A stretch of 64,000 nucleotides of DNA from Sciscionella marina DSM 45152 (GCF_000379465.1 NZ_KB905436.1:231615-295614), one strand, 5' to 3'; shown: positions 1 through 9,854, counted from the first letter of the stretch. A program made the numbers and translations. Notes: generated by a model from the letters alone, not told the origin.

Positions 1-5
1 GGGGC

Positions 6-248
6 ATGATATCGGCCGCTGTGGGGGCGGTGACCTCGTGGTCGCTCGTTGCCGGCGGGATCGGAGCCGCAATAACCGGCATGGCCCTTACTTCGATCGG
101 AAACGATATTCTGACTGTCATCGGACTGGTCAACCAACTGACCGCAGCCGTACAGAGCTTCAGCATCCTTGACATCGACGCCGGTTCCCCGCTCGATGCA
201 CTCGGCGCGCTGGAGATGCCACTCATCTTCCACCATCCCGCCGCTTGA
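6..248 (+). CDS. Small hydrophobic hypothetical protein (possibly a 3' fragment)
   Basis: 80-residue frame. The first ~45 residues are rich in Gly, Ala, Val and Ile and could form one membrane segment; the tail is Asp/Leu/Pro rich. The first ATG is only six bases from the window edge, so the true start may lie outside. No family recognised. It ends 24 bases before the next frame, on the same strand, so the two may be co-transcribed. Confidence 0.35.
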   Translation: MISAAVGAVTSWSLVAGGIGAAITGMALTSIGNDILTVIGLVNQLTAAVQSFSILDIDAGSPLDALGALEMPLIFHHPAA

Positions 249-272
249 ACCGAGACAGAACGGGAGACCGCG

Positions 273-764
273 ATGAACGAGCACACCACAGGGGCGATCT
301 TCTCGCCGAATCTGCGCCGCAGAATCCTCGAAGCTTTGAAGAACAACAGGAAAGACGCGACAATCGCCGAGATGGCTTCCGAAATCCTCAACGGAAACAT
401 CACGCCGCACCAGGCCCTGTCGATACCGGCGTATGCCGAAGCCGTCTATCAGCATGCGCGAAACGAACTGGACAAGGCCCGCGGTCGAGAACCCCGGACC
501 GAGACCGACAGCGCACCGCCCGATTCACCGATCGGCGCCGAGAACCGCACCGCTGTTCAGGAGCCGCCCGCCCAGGATACGCTCGACAACCTGTTCCCCG
601 GGGTGGCGTCGCTGGACGAGGTACCGGACATCGGCATCGACAACACACTGCCACCGCGATCGATCCGAGAACGGGGGCAAGACCTGGCGGGCTCTCACGG
701 AGCATCCGAGCACTTCTCGGCCGCACGTCCACCGAGGACCAGCAAGACCCGCGCCAATCCATGA
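273..764 (+). CDS. Hypothetical protein with a short helical N-terminal domain
   Basis: 163 residues. Residues 1-75 look like a genuine soluble helical domain (RRRILEALKNNRKDATIAEM onward) with normal actinobacterial composition; the rest is low-complexity Pro/Asp/Arg. The last ~25 codons run in another frame across the start of the downstream recombinase remnant, so the native C-terminus may have been lost to a frameshift. Function unknown. It sits at the left edge of the decayed mobile segment. Confidence 0.4.
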   Translation: MNEHTTGAIFSPNLRRRILEALKNNRKDATIAEMASEILNGNITPHQALSIPAYAEAVYQHARNELDKARGREPRTETDSAPPDSPIGAENRTAVQEPPAQDTLDNLFPGVASLDEVPDIGIDNTLPPRSIRERGQDLAGSHGASEHFSAARPPRTSKTRANP

Positions 765-2084
765 TCCGGCAACTGCACTCCCGCAAGGGCGCCATCGCAG
801 ATTCCTGGGTGATCGTGTCCCCTTTCTACGATGTCGAGTCCGGCCGCATGGACCTCGAAGCCTGTGGCCACAAAACCAACGACGAACGCTTCGACATTCC
901 CGATCTCCCACGACGGCGGAATCTCCGACCTTCTCGACGAAGCCACCCGAGAAAACCGCCGTTTCGATGTGGTGCTCGCCGAAAGCATGGCCCGCGTCGC
1001 GCTACCGAGCGAAGGTCTTCAAACACCCCAACCCCACCAAAGGCCGCACCAAATCCCGCCTCGAACCCGACGTCGCGTAAGGCGAGACCGTCACCCGGAT
1101 CGCGCTGTGGCGCTACTACGAAAACTCGGCGGCGGTGCCATCACCGACCGACTCGACGCCGACCTGACCAAATACCCGCCACCCGAACCCACGATCCCGG
1201 GACGCGCACGCGGCTACTGGAGCAAATCCAGCGTCTTCGACATCCTCCACAATCCCAAATACACCGGATACCGAATCTTCAACCGACGAGCCACCCGCGC
1301 ACCCCGCGGCACGTACAACGACCCGCGCAAATGGGTCCGGTCCCACGAACCCCTCATCCCCAAACCAAATGCACCTACCTCTACCGCGGGCGTGTGCTCT
1401 GCCCCTGCGGCCACCGAAGGCAAGGTGCCCGCAACCACGGCAGCAACTACCACCGCTGCTACCCAAGCCAAAACAACCGCGAACGCCCCCGACATCACCC
1501 GCGAACACCCACGCACGATCCACATCCGCGAAGACGAACTCACCGAAGCCATCCTCGCCATCTACACCGAACGCCTCGACCGCACCCTCATCGAGATCAA
1601 GGCACGGCAGCACCGCATCCGCCGCCAAGCCCAGATCGGTGACCCCGACGACCCCTTCACGCGCGACCTTCGCGAGGACTGCAACCAACTCGAAAACGAA
1701 AAGAACACCACGCTGCTAGAGCTCGCCGAACTCGACGCAGCCCAACAATCGCCCCAGAAAAGCCAACCGAAAAAGACCAGGAGATCCTCGACGCCCTGCC
1801 CTATCTCGTCGCCAACCTCAGCGACGCCCCCGAAGAACTACTGCTCGAACTCTTCGACATCACACAACTCCGTGTCGAGCTTCACAACGACCCCCAGAAA
1901 GCCACCATCACCATCACCATGCCTGAAGACCACGCCCCTACCATCAGCAGCACCGTAGAGAGGATCAACAACATGGACGACACACGAAAAACGCCTGCTC
2001 AGAGAGCAGGCGCTGTTTCGTGTGCATCTGGTACGTACCCCCGACCCGATTCAAACTACTTCCACGCAAGCTGGCCGACGCCGT
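685..2084 (+). pseudogene. Large serine recombinase, broken by frameshifts and an internal deletion
   Basis: Pieces of one large serine integrase/resolvase appear in order but in different frames. The catalytic start (RALLGRTSTEDQQDPRQSM, with the nucleophilic Ser in RTST) lies near 690-760, followed by a YDVESGRMDLEA stretch. After a frame change comes LLDEATRENRRFDVVLAES. The recombinase domain follows near 1210-1360 (SSVFDILHNPKYTGYRIFN), then a zinc-ribbon piece in another frame near 1370-1450, then the coiled-coil tail. A last frame change near 1750 gives a plausible C-terminus. Some 80 residues normally present between the catalytic domain and the YRAKVFKHPNPTKG motif are missing. It cannot make an active recombinase. 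Confidence 0.8.
1981..2024. terminator. Strong perfect hairpin at the 3' end of the recombinase remnant
   Basis: CGCCTGCTC (1992-2000) pairs with GAGCAGGCG (2004-2012) across a 3-nt loop. Flanking CACACGAAA (1981-1989) pairs with TTTCGTGTG (2016-2024). The structure overlaps the last codons of the recombinase frame. It could be a bidirectional terminator without a clear U-tract, or a remnant of an element end. Confidence 0.5.
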
Positions 2085-2259
2085 GATCTGCGGTTTCCTG
2101 TGGTTAAGGGGATCGCACGGCACCGTCGTGACCGCAGGACCCGTGATGCCTTGTGATCGCAGCAACACGACCTGTGAGATTCGTTGTGATTGACGTAAAG
2201 CACCCATCCGACGCTCGGCCACTGGGTTAGCACGACACCCCACGAGCCGGAGGTGCGCT

Positions 2260-2985
2260 GTGATGTCGTTGCCGCGTACCGGCCACTCGTTGTCGCTGTG
2301 GATCCAATGCACCTGTACCGCACTCGTCGCGCTCGGCGCCGCCTATGCCTCGTTCCGGCACGGCCGCGAGTTCGCGCTACGGTTCGGCGCGGACACGACC
2401 ACGGCGACGATCTGGCCACTGATCGTCGACGGGTTGGTGATCACAGCCACCGTCGAACTCTGGAAACCTCGTGGCCCGCAGGATGGTCAACGGTGGGCCG
2501 CCTGGCTCGCCTTCACCCTCGGGATCGGACTGTCCCTGACAGCGAACATCGCCGCCTCCCCCACCCCATCAGTCTGCGGAGTCGCAGTCGCCGCCTGCCC
2601 ACCCCTGGCGCTGCTGCTCGCGGTCGAACTCCTCAACCGCGCCCTCAAACGCCACCGCATGAACGTCGAGGCGATCAGTCCGGAACTACCGCCACCCGAA
2701 CCAACGGAGAAGGCCGCCGTGCCTGCCGATAGTGCCGACACGAGCACAGCCACCACATCGGACGCCGCGTCCGCTCAACCGAGCGCGGAGCAACGCATGT
2801 GGGACTACTACCTCACCCAACACGCCCGCGGCCGCACCCCCACCGGCGCCGAACTCGACCGCCACGCCGGAACCAACAACTACGGTCGCCGAGTACTCCG
2901 CCAATGGCGCACCAAAGGAATCCTCCTGTCTCTGCAAGCATCCCAACCGACTCGATCCAACCCACTCGCACCGAGACCGACGTAA
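2260..2985 (+). CDS. DUF2637 membrane protein of actinobacterial mobile elements
   Basis: 241 residues; GTG at 2260 or ATG at 2263, with a GGAGG just upstream. The N-terminal ~120 residues hold about four membrane segments, with the typical pattern of a small soluble loop, WPLIVDGLVITATVELW, then WAAWLAFTLGIGLSLTANI. This is the hallmark of DUF2637 (SpdA/transfer-associated) proteins of integrative plasmids. After a charged Pro/Thr linker, residues ~185-225 form a wHTH-like segment (GRTPTGAELDRHAGTNNYGRRVLRQW). The function is probably in conjugal spread or maintenance; the exact role is unknown. It supports reading 0.3-3.0 kb as an integrative-element remnant. Confidence 0.75.
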   Translation: MMSLPRTGHSLSLWIQCTCTALVALGAAYASFRHGREFALRFGADTTTATIWPLIVDGLVITATVELWKPRGPQDGQRWAAWLAFTLGIGLSLTANIAASPTPSVCGVAVAACPPLALLLAVELLNRALKRHRMNVEAISPELPPPEPTEKAAVPADSADTSTATTSDAASAQPSAEQRMWDYYLTQHARGRTPTGAELDRHAGTNNYGRRVLRQWRTKGILLSLQASQPTRSNPLAPRPT

Positions 2986-3000
2986 TATCTCAAGGTCTCG

Positions 3001-4177
3001 GCCGTCAACGGGCGATCTCGGCGTACCCCGACGCCACAGACCACCTCGGCCGGGAGCGACCGGCGCGCCGAGCAGGAGGCCAGTGCGGAGCAGGCGCCCG
3101 GACCGGCACCGGAGCCCGAACCGCTGTCCCGGCCACCGGCCCGGCCAGCCACGACCACGACGCCCGGAACGCCGGAACCCGCGCCCCCACCGGCGGCGTT
3201 CCGCGCTCCCGAAAACACGCGCGAGGTCCCCTATGCCACGCCCCGGGCCCGCAGACTCGCCTCCGAACACGGCATCGACCTGGCCTCGCTGACCCCTGCC
3301 GGCACGGACGGCGGGCTCCGGCAACGGGACGTGCTCGCCGTCATGGCGGCCGGACAGGAGAGCACGCAGCGCCCGGTTCCGCCCGCGCGGGAGGATCCGC
3401 CGTCCGATGCGCCGCTGGCAGCGCGGTCCCGGCCCTCGCCGGTCCTCTCAGGCACACGGGCCACCACGGAGAAGGCGAGCCGGGTCCGCCAGACGATCGC
3501 GCGGCGCACGCGGGAATCGCTGCTGAGTTCGGCGCAGCTGACTCAGGTGTTCGAGGTCGATTTCACCAGGGTCGCCCGGGTACGCGACCAGGCCAAGGCG
3601 AGCTTCCTCGCGCGCGAGGGTGTCAAACTGACCTTCCTGCCGTTTCTCGCGAAAGCCGCGGTCGAGGCACTCGGACAACATCCGGCGCTCAACGCGTACC
3701 TGCACGAGGAGATCAAGGAGATCACCTACTTCGACCAGGTCGGTCTCGCCGTCGCGGTGGACACCGACAAGGGGCTGCTCTCACCCGTCGTCCCCGACGC
3801 GGGCCGGATGAACCTCGCTGGTCTTGCCCGTGCGATCGCCGACATCGCCACCCGCACGCGGACCGGTCAGGTCACCCCGGACGAGCTCTCCGGGGGCACC
3901 TTCACGGTGACCAACCTCGGCAGCAACGGCGCCCTGTTCGATACTCCGATCATCAACCAGCCACAGTCCGCGATCCTCGGTCTCGGTTCGCTCGTCAGAC
4001 GACCGGTCGTAGCGACCGGACCCGAGGGACAGGAGACGATCGCGATCCGCACGATGGCCCTACCTCGCATTGACCTACGACCATCGCCTCATCGATGGCG
4101 CGGACGCGGGCCGATTCCTGACCACGCTCAAGCGGCGCCTACAAGAGGGGCAATTCCACGAAGAACTAGGCTTGTAG
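3001..4177 (+). pseudogene. 2-oxoacid dehydrogenase E2 acyltransferase, truncated and frameshifted
   Basis: The frame opens directly in a Pro/Ala/Glu linker with no lipoyl domain. It continues through a peripheral-subunit (E3)-binding domain (TPRARRLASEHGIDLASLTP, about 3238-3300) and the catalytic domain (FTVTNLGSNGALFDTPIIN). Near 4055-4065 the reading frame shifts; the active-site motif [13 protein letters not shown] and the normal C-terminus are in another frame, ending at TAG 4175-4177. The 5' break coincides with the end of the DUF2637 gene, as if element insertion or excision removed the promoter and lipoyl part. Normal E2 proteins carry one to three lipoyl domains. Confidence 0.8.
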
Positions 4178-4251
4178 TCACCAGCCACGGGCGACGCTTC
4201 CACCCGTTCGGCGCCATCGAACGTGACCGGATTCGGGCAGCCCGGCGCTCT

Positions 4252-4623
4252 GTGCCGTTCGCTCGGCCGTCCGTCTGGGCCAATATCGCCGTCCGGCTCG
4301 TGGTCTACACCTTCGCCGCCGTCCTGATCGTCTCGTTCCAGCGTGGACGCCGTCGGGCTCGTACCGCTCCCACGGTTCTGCTCACCGTGATCGGGCCGGC
4401 CTCACTGGTGGTGCCTGCCGTACTCGCCATGGCCGCTGGGCAGACCGTCGCGCGGGCGCTCAGCGATGGCGGCGAACTGGGCTGGGCATTCATAGCGGTG
4501 CGGCTGACCCACATCTGCTGCGTCGTGGCCGCCTCCGTGCTGATGTTCACCACCAGCGCGAACCGCTACTTTGCCGTGGACAGACACAACTGGGCGATCG
4601 CCGTCGGCGCGGACGCGCGATGA
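4252..4623 (+). CDS. Possible small membrane protein
   Basis: From a GTG at 4252 the frame gives 123 residues with three hydrophobic stretches (VWANIAVRLVVYTFAAVLIV, VLLTVIGPASLVVPAVLAMA, WAFIAVRLTHICCVVAASVL) ending before TGA. It follows the E2 remnant. No family recognised. It could be a genuine small membrane protein or a relic; the first helix has no convincing ribosome site. Confidence 0.3.
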   Translation: MPFARPSVWANIAVRLVVYTFAAVLIVSFQRGRRRARTAPTVLLTVIGPASLVVPAVLAMAAGQTVARALSDGGELGWAFIAVRLTHICCVVAASVLMFTTSANRYFAVDRHNWAIAVGADAR

Positions 4624-4976
4624 GGCGCCGTAGCGCACGGCTGTGACCGAGCGCGCAGCGACCAGTGAACCCGACGGGACCGCAGCCGTCGGCGGTATCG
4701 ATCTCGCTTCGCCCCGGCGGCCCGACCGTCATCGGCGCGGCCGACCCGCCTGGCATGGTGAGCCTCCCCGCTACCCGGGACGCTCCGCAGCCTGTTGCCC
4801 CTCTGGGGAGCCGCGTTCCCGCGCGGTGATTCCCGCATCCGCGCGGCGCGGCGGCCGGACCGTTCATCGAGGTACCGCACGCGCTGGGCGAATTCGCGCA
4901 GCGCGTGCAGGTCATCCCGGCCGGGCCGTCATCGTCGGATGGCGCGCGAGATACCGCGGAAACGGCGACCCTCCGC
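4624..4976. other. Unassigned spacer
   Basis: About 350 bases between the possible membrane protein and the LacI remnant. No frame resembles a known protein, and no strong hairpin was noticed. Confidence 0.4.
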
Positions 4977-5498
4977 TCAGGGTCGCGCCGCGATACGGCA
5001 CCAGGAACCGATCAGCCTTCCGGCGAGTCGGGCGGCAGCCGCTCGCCCGCCGGTGAGGTCTCCCGGTAGCCATGTTCGGATCCGCTCGGCGCGCAGTTCC
5101 ACCGCCCGGCTGCCGACCGCGAGCGGACTGGCATCCACTGTGGTCAGCGAAACCGCGGCCAGCTCACCGAAGGGGGCGTTGTCGAAGCCGACAACGGACA
5201 GTTCCCTGGCACCGAGAGTCCCGGGCGCAACGCTCGATGAGCATCCCGAGTGAAGGCCGTCTATCGAAGCGAACGCCGCCGTCAGGCGCTGCGCAGCGGG
5301 CGGATCGAGCAGCTCACGCAGCGTCCTTCTGCCATCGTCTGCTGTCGGGGAACCGGGAAGGCAACGGTTCCGGTACATCCAGTCCGTGCTCGGCGGGTTG
5401 CCCGGCATAGCCCGCGACGCAGGAGACCAAAGGACCGCCTTCCACCACACCCGGGGCGAGCCGTGGCGGTACCGGTCCAGTGCTATGGCGTCAATCAC
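4977..5498 (-). pseudogene. LacI-family regulator remnant (C-terminal part)
   Basis: The last ~75 residues read LGARELSVVGFDNAPFGELAAVSLTTVDASP, the typical end of the LacI/PurR ligand-binding domain, followed by the usual LLxxRI-like helix. The upstream part of the frame does not resemble a LacI N-terminal domain and no DNA-binding HTH exists. Treated as a decayed fragment. Confidence 0.6.
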
Positions 5499-5693
5499 AA
5501 GAAAATGCGATCGAGATCACATCATGATCTCCTTGTAGGATGATTCTCGTGGCTTCCGGGCCCGCAAAGTCGCAAAAAGGAGAGTGGCGTCAAGCATCTC
5601 CCCGGTCGTGCGAGGGCCGTCCCCGGCCAGGAGCACGATTCCGGCCCCCGCTTGCTGCTCGCCGTCGTGACGGAGGCTTCTTTTCGCTGCTGC

Positions 5694-5860
5694 AGAAGAA
5701 CGTCTTGGATACCCAAAGGTGGAATACCCAGGAAGAACTGCGGCTGGCGATCGCCACCCGGACCAAGACCAAGTACAACCGCCGACGCGGACAACGCCGC
5801 CTGGGCAAGCTCACCCCAGTCGAGTTTGAGACAATCTACGAAGCTGCAAACGCAGCCTAA
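5694..5860 (+). pseudogene. IS3-family transposase, C-terminal fragment
   Basis: The segment FFSLLQKNVLDTQRWNTQEE followed by LRLAIATRTKTKYNRRRGQR and RLGKLTPVEFETI is the end of an IS3-type OrfB integrase-core transposase. The catalytic DDE part is absent, so this is only the tail. It lies 50 bases from the end of the mce operon on the opposite strand and marks the border of the scarred mobile region. Confidence 0.8.
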
Positions 5861-5911
5861 ACCATCAACCCCGAGTGTCAACCAAACCGGCGGCAGACTC
5901 CTGGCACTCCC

Positions 5912-6601
5912 TCATCGCGGCTTCAGTGAGGAGATCAACCATTTTCCGGACTGGTTCCGCATCTCCACTTCCACACGACTACCGTTTAGCTGCGGCCGCT
6001 GAATCCCATCGCCTTCCGTCGTCTGATTGAGGAAAACCAACAGCTTCACGTCCTCGGGATCAGCCGACACGACCGAGGTGTCGGCGACCTGCGCATTGGT
6101 CACCGCATGTCGCTTCTTCGAAGCGTCTATCACGACATTTTTCATCAGCGACTCGTACTGCTTACCGAACTCGGTAGTCAGCACATCCTGGGTATTTTTC
6201 GTATCATTCTGAATAGTCCGATAATCATACGACAGTGCCGTCGGCACGTTCTTCTTGGCGACCGCAACCGCCGCCGCGCGCGACTCTTCGCTGGCGTTCT
6301 GCTGCACCTTGTACCACGCGAGCCAGCCAACAAAACCGCCCAGCAACACCGCCGCGATCACCATCACGACAAAAAACTTCCTCGAACGACGCTCCACCAG
6401 ATTCCGCGCTTGCCGGAGGCTATCTCGCCACACGAACTTCAGCCGCGGTTTTCCCGCTTCGTCGTCTTCCCGGTCGACTACCGGATCGGCCCGATCAGAC
6501 GATTCCACTTCCCTCGGGTAAGGAGTCGGAACGTGACGCCGTCCAGACCTTGCCGGTGCCTCCTCCTTTTTGATATCCGTCTGTGCGGCCAACTTCATCA
6601 T
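5912..6601 (-). CDS. Mce-associated membrane protein (distal)
   Basis: About 229 residues: a charged cytoplasmic N-terminus, one membrane helix (FFVVMVIAAVLLGGFVGWLA), then an extracytoplasmic domain with the fold expected of actinobacterial Mce-associated (Mas/Mam-type) proteins. It ends in a conserved-looking W-L-I-S-S-L-K-P tail. The start at 6601 or the adjacent ATG 6598 is set by the upstream stop at 6606 and a GAGGAG directly before; an in-frame ATG at 6634 is possible but overlaps the preceding gene. Last gene of the mce operon. Such proteins are thought to stabilise or assemble Mce complexes. Confidence 0.8.
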   Translation of the reverse strand: MMKLAAQTDIKKEEAPARSGRRHVPTPYPREVESSDRADPVVDREDDEAGKPRLKFVWRDSLRQARNLVERRSRKFFVVMVIAAVLLGGFVGWLAWYKVQQNASEESRAAAVAVAKKNVPTALSYDYRTIQNDTKNTQDVLTTEFGKQYESLMKNVVIDASKKRHAVTNAQVADTSVVSADPEDVKLLVFLNQTTEGDGIQRPQLNGSRVEVEMRNQSGKWLISSLKPR

Positions 6602-6605
6602 CTCC

Positions 6606-7301
6606 TCAGGGAACAAACTGCACATTGGAGGCAAGCCACCGGTCGTCTACCTTTGTCATCATCACCTTCAGCCGATATTCACGAGCCGAGCCCTTCTTGT
6701 TCGAGTCGTTTTTCACAGTCGAGTGCGCCGCAACCAATACTGTCGCATTACTCGAACCGGAAGATTCGATCCCCGCGGCATCGATACCTCCGTCCGAGGT
6801 GACATGCTGTCCGTCGATCATCTTCAAATAAGTCTCCTTCTCGGCGCCGAAGCTCTGCTTGAACTGCCCCGTGGCGCCCTCCATCAACTTGTCCGCCCCG
6901 GCCTTTGCCTGACCTGGGCGGATCGTCAACAGATTCAGCACCTCATTCCTCGCAGCATCCACAGCCTCGGATCGGTCACCGGAGCGCCCCACACCGTTCA
7001 GAACCGATATACCGAGAACAACCGCCCCTGCCAGCAAGACCGCGACAAGAACCAGCCCCGTGACGACCTTCCACGACCGGACGTGTCCAGATGCGCTCAC
7101 CTCATCCCGCTCCTCGGACGAGGACGGTCCGTCCAGCTCATCGTCCTCCGCGCTATCGCCGTCCTGCGAAACGTCTCGCAGGCGTGCGACCCGATCTCCA
7201 TCAGGCTCATCAACCGGAGCTGCTGACTGAGCCTGCGGCTCCTCGATCGACTCTTCCGATTCCCTCATGGGCTTATCGGCCGTAGCAATATGCTTTGCCA
7301 A
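6606..7301 (-). CDS. Mce-associated membrane protein (proximal)
   Basis: 231 residues: an acidic N-terminal ~75 residues, a membrane helix (VVTGLVLVAVLLAGAVVLGI), then an extracytoplasmic domain ending DDRWLASNVQFVP, typical of Mce-associated proteins. The start was chosen as TTG 7301 because an AAGGAGGAG lies 5 bases before it. An ATG at 7268 would overlap the mceF stop as ATGA, like other junctions in this operon, so it stays a real alternative. Paralogous in layout to the next gene. Confidence 0.8.
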   Translation of the reverse strand: MAKHIATADKPMRESEESIEEPQAQSAAPVDEPDGDRVARLRDVSQDGDSAEDDELDGPSSSEERDEVSASGHVRSWKVVTGLVLVAVLLAGAVVLGISVLNGVGRSGDRSEAVDAARNEVLNLLTIRPGQAKAGADKLMEGATGQFKQSFGAEKETYLKMIDGQHVTSDGGIDAAGIESSGSSNATVLVAAHSTVKNDSNKKGSAREYRLKVMMTKVDDRWLASNVQFVP

Positions 7302-8641
7302 TTCGACTCCTCCTTGCCGTGCGCTGGCGTACCGATCCCGCCTACCGCATAAAGAGCACCATCCGGTGCCTCGGCTGTCCCTGACGACGGCGAATAGTCA
7401 CCGACACCAACCGCCTTGTCCCTGCCGTTACCACTAGCACCTGCTGCGGTGCCAGCTTGCCTGTAGCGTTGCTCATAAGCTGAACCAAGGCAGTCTTTCG
7501 TGTTCGGAGCACGCTGCCCGTCTCCGGCCATGCATTTCAGGTTCCGCGCTCCCCGCACGACGGTCTGCGCCTGATGCTGCAGTTTGCAGTACAGGTTGGG
7601 CTGAACCGGCGGAGTGTAAAGACTTGCCGGTGGCAGCTGCTTCCCCGGCGGAAGAAACCCCTTCGTGCAAGGCGTCGTCGCCTGAACCTGCGTCCGCAGG
7701 TCCAACCGCAAATGCCCATCGGTTTTCTCACTCGCCGACAGGAACGCCGTGGTCATCCTCGGATACAGCACCAGTAGCTGCTCGACCGACGGATTGTAGG
7801 TCACCAAGGTCTGGCCCACATTGACCAGATCCGAAAGAAGTATCGGCAGGGTCGGTTTCAAATCCTGGAAGAGCCCATCGACCTGCTCGGCGGCGGGCGC
7901 ACCGTGGTCAAGCAATTTCCGCAAGTCACCATCGCTCTGCCATACCCGATCGCCGAATGACGACAAGCTGTTCGCCAGCGACCGGATGTTGGACGCCGTG
8001 TCCGTCTGTGTCTTCAACAGCGGCCCGGCACGCCTGATGAGGTCTTTCGTCGGACCGACGTTGTCCTGTGCCGTGCGGATCAACTGTTCAGCATTGTTCA
8101 GGCTCCGAGACAATGCCGGCCCCGTACCACGAAACGCCTTCGTCAACTCGTCCAACGCCGTCCGCAGGCTCTGCTTCGGCACCGACTCCAACAGCTGGTT
8201 GGCCGACTCAAGCACCGACCCGATACTAACCGGTACATTGGTCCTATTCATCGCCACGTCCGCACCGTCTGCCAGTGCTGGCCCCGACGGATCCTTTCCA
8301 GGGACGAAATCGACGTACTGTATTCCGATCGCCGACTCACTGTGTATCTCAGCGGTGCTCGAGGCCGGAATGCGATAACTGTTGTCCAACAGCATGCGCA
8401 CCCGTACCCCATCTTTCTCCGGTGCAACCTCGGTCACCCGCCCCACCTCGGTCCCCTCATAGGAAACCTTCGTGCCCGAAGTCAGTCCCGCAGCATCGGC
8501 GAAACGGGCTGTCACCGTCTTCTCACCGAACCCGAGGAGCTGCGGCACTTGCCCATACACCAGCGTTATCACCATCAACACGACCAAACCGGCTGCGCCG
8601 AAGATCAAGAGCTGGAACCGGACGAATCTGCTTATCATCAA
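7265..8641 (-). CDS. mceF: Mce family protein F
   Basis: 458 residues: an N-terminal membrane anchor (LLIFGAAGLVVLMVITLVYG), the Mce/MlaD domain at ~40-115 (FADAAGLTSGTKVSYEGTEV; GIQYVDFVPG), then a long helical region to ~330 and a disordered Gly/Ala/Glu tail. Sixth Mce of the operon. The helical parts of such proteins are thought to form the hexameric needle that carries lipids across the cell envelope. It overlaps mceE by four bases (ATGA). Confidence 0.9.
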   Translation of the reverse strand: MMISRFVRFQLLIFGAAGLVVLMVITLVYGQVPQLLGFGEKTVTARFADAAGLTSGTKVSYEGTEVGRVTEVAPEKDGVRVRMLLDNSYRIPASSTAEIHSESAIGIQYVDFVPGKDPSGPALADGADVAMNRTNVPVSIGSVLESANQLLESVPKQSLRTALDELTKAFRGTGPALSRSLNNAEQLIRTAQDNVGPTKDLIRRAGPLLKTQTDTASNIRSLANSLSSFGDRVWQSDGDLRKLLDHGAPAAEQVDGLFQDLKPTLPILLSDLVNVGQTLVTYNPSVEQLLVLYPRMTTAFLSASEKTDGHLRLDLRTQVQATTPCTKGFLPPGKQLPPASLYTPPVQPNLYCKLQHQAQTVVRGARNLKCMAGDGQRAPNTKDCLGSAYEQRYRQAGTAAGASGNGRDKAVGVGDYSPSSGTAEAPDGALYAVGGIGTPAHGKEESNWQSILLRPISP

Positions 8642-9852
8642 TGGCCTCCCAGCGACCCGAGCAGACCACCCAACAAACCGCCACCGCCGTCCTTGTGCTG
8701 GTCGCCCGCACCGGGGCTCGGCGGCGCTGGAGTCGGAGCGGGGTTCGTATCCTGCTTCTTCTTGCCACCTAGACCTTGAAGCGGACCGGTCAGCAGGCTA
8801 CCGACCTCGCTGCCGACTCCGCCCACCAAGCCCTTGATCGCCTGCGGAGAGACGAAGGCCAGTTCATCCCTCTTCAACTGCTCGTTGGACAAATCGATCG
8901 TCAAGTAGAGGTTCGTGAAATCGCCCCGAACAGCCGTCTCTTTCGGCGCATCCTCCATACGAACAGGAAACGGTCCACTGGCGATGATGTTCGTTGCCTT
9001 CACCAATGAATCACCCGAATCCGCAAGACTCCTGGAAACATTCTTGAGATGATTCAGGTTGTCCACGAGCGGCCGTTGCAGGTTTCTGAATACATCATCG
9101 GACTGATCGGAGAATTTACCGATATTATTCAACGCATCCGTGATCTGCGGACGCTCCTGATCGAGGACGCTCAGCGCACGTGGCAGCTCGGACAAGGTCT
9201 TCTTGATCGTCTGCGTGTGCGCCGCACCCTGCTTACCGAGTTCATTCAGTCCGTCCAGAGCATGTACGATACTCGACTTCTGCCGATCGGCACTCGAAAC
9301 GAGGTCGTTGATCTTGTGCAACGCATCCCTCGCTACGTTTTCACGTCCACCCAACGCATTGTTGACTTCTGACGTGATCGTGCTCAGGTTCTGAAGTCCA
9401 CCGCCATTGAGGAGGTTTGACGCGCCAGCCAACGTCTCCTCGGTGTCCGGGTACGCCTTCGTGCGCGAAAGCGGGATGCTGCCGCCATCGGCTAATCGGC
9501 CCACCGGCGCCTCACCGGGCGGCGGGCCGAGCTCGATATGGCTGGACCCCAGTAGACTGGTCTGGCCAATCTTGGCGACAGCGTTTTTCGGCAAGATGAC
9601 ATTCCGATTCAATCGCACAGTAGCCAACGCATGCCAGTGATCCGGCCTCATTCCCGTCACGGCTCCGACGACAACATTATTGTCCATGACTTGAGCGTTC
9701 GAGAAAACATTGTTCAGGTTCTCGAACTCGATGTTGACCGTATACGATCCATCGCCATCGCCCTCGCCGCCTGGCCAGACGCCGTCTCCTGCCGAACAGC
9801 CTGCGACCATGATCGCCGCAACGAGGAACACTGCGCACTTCGCGACCCTCAT
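8638..9852 (-). CDS. mceE: Mce family lipoprotein E
   Basis: 404 residues. A short signal peptide ends in lipobox VAGC with the acylated Cys at residue 19, as in LprK-type MceE proteins. The Mce domain follows (FENLNNVFSNAQVMDNNVVV; SSHIELGPP), then long helices and a Pro/Gly/Lys tail ending GGLLGGLLGSLGGH. The lipid anchor is the distinguishing trait of position E. It begins 2 bases after the mceD stop. Confidence 0.9.
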   Translation of the reverse strand: MRVAKCAVFLVAAIMVAGCSAGDGVWPGGEGDGDGSYTVNIEFENLNNVFSNAQVMDNNVVVGAVTGMRPDHWHALATVRLNRNVILPKNAVAKIGQTSLLGSSHIELGPPPGEAPVGRLADGGSIPLSRTKAYPDTEETLAGASNLLNGGGLQNLSTITSEVNNALGGRENVARDALHKINDLVSSADRQKSSIVHALDGLNELGKQGAAHTQTIKKTLSELPRALSVLDQERPQITDALNNIGKFSDQSDDVFRNLQRPLVDNLNHLKNVSRSLADSGDSLVKATNIIASGPFPVRMEDAPKETAVRGDFTNLYLTIDLSNEQLKRDELAFVSPQAIKGLVGGVGSEVGSLLTGPLQGLGGKKKQDTNPAPTPAPPSPGAGDQHKDGGGGLLGGLLGSLGGH

Positions 9853-9854
9853 CG

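Noticed and set aside
2030..2060. tRNA-end-like attachment site near the hairpin
   Set aside because: CGATTCAAACT has a faint resemblance to a T-loop, but no acceptor stem or complete tRNA can be formed.
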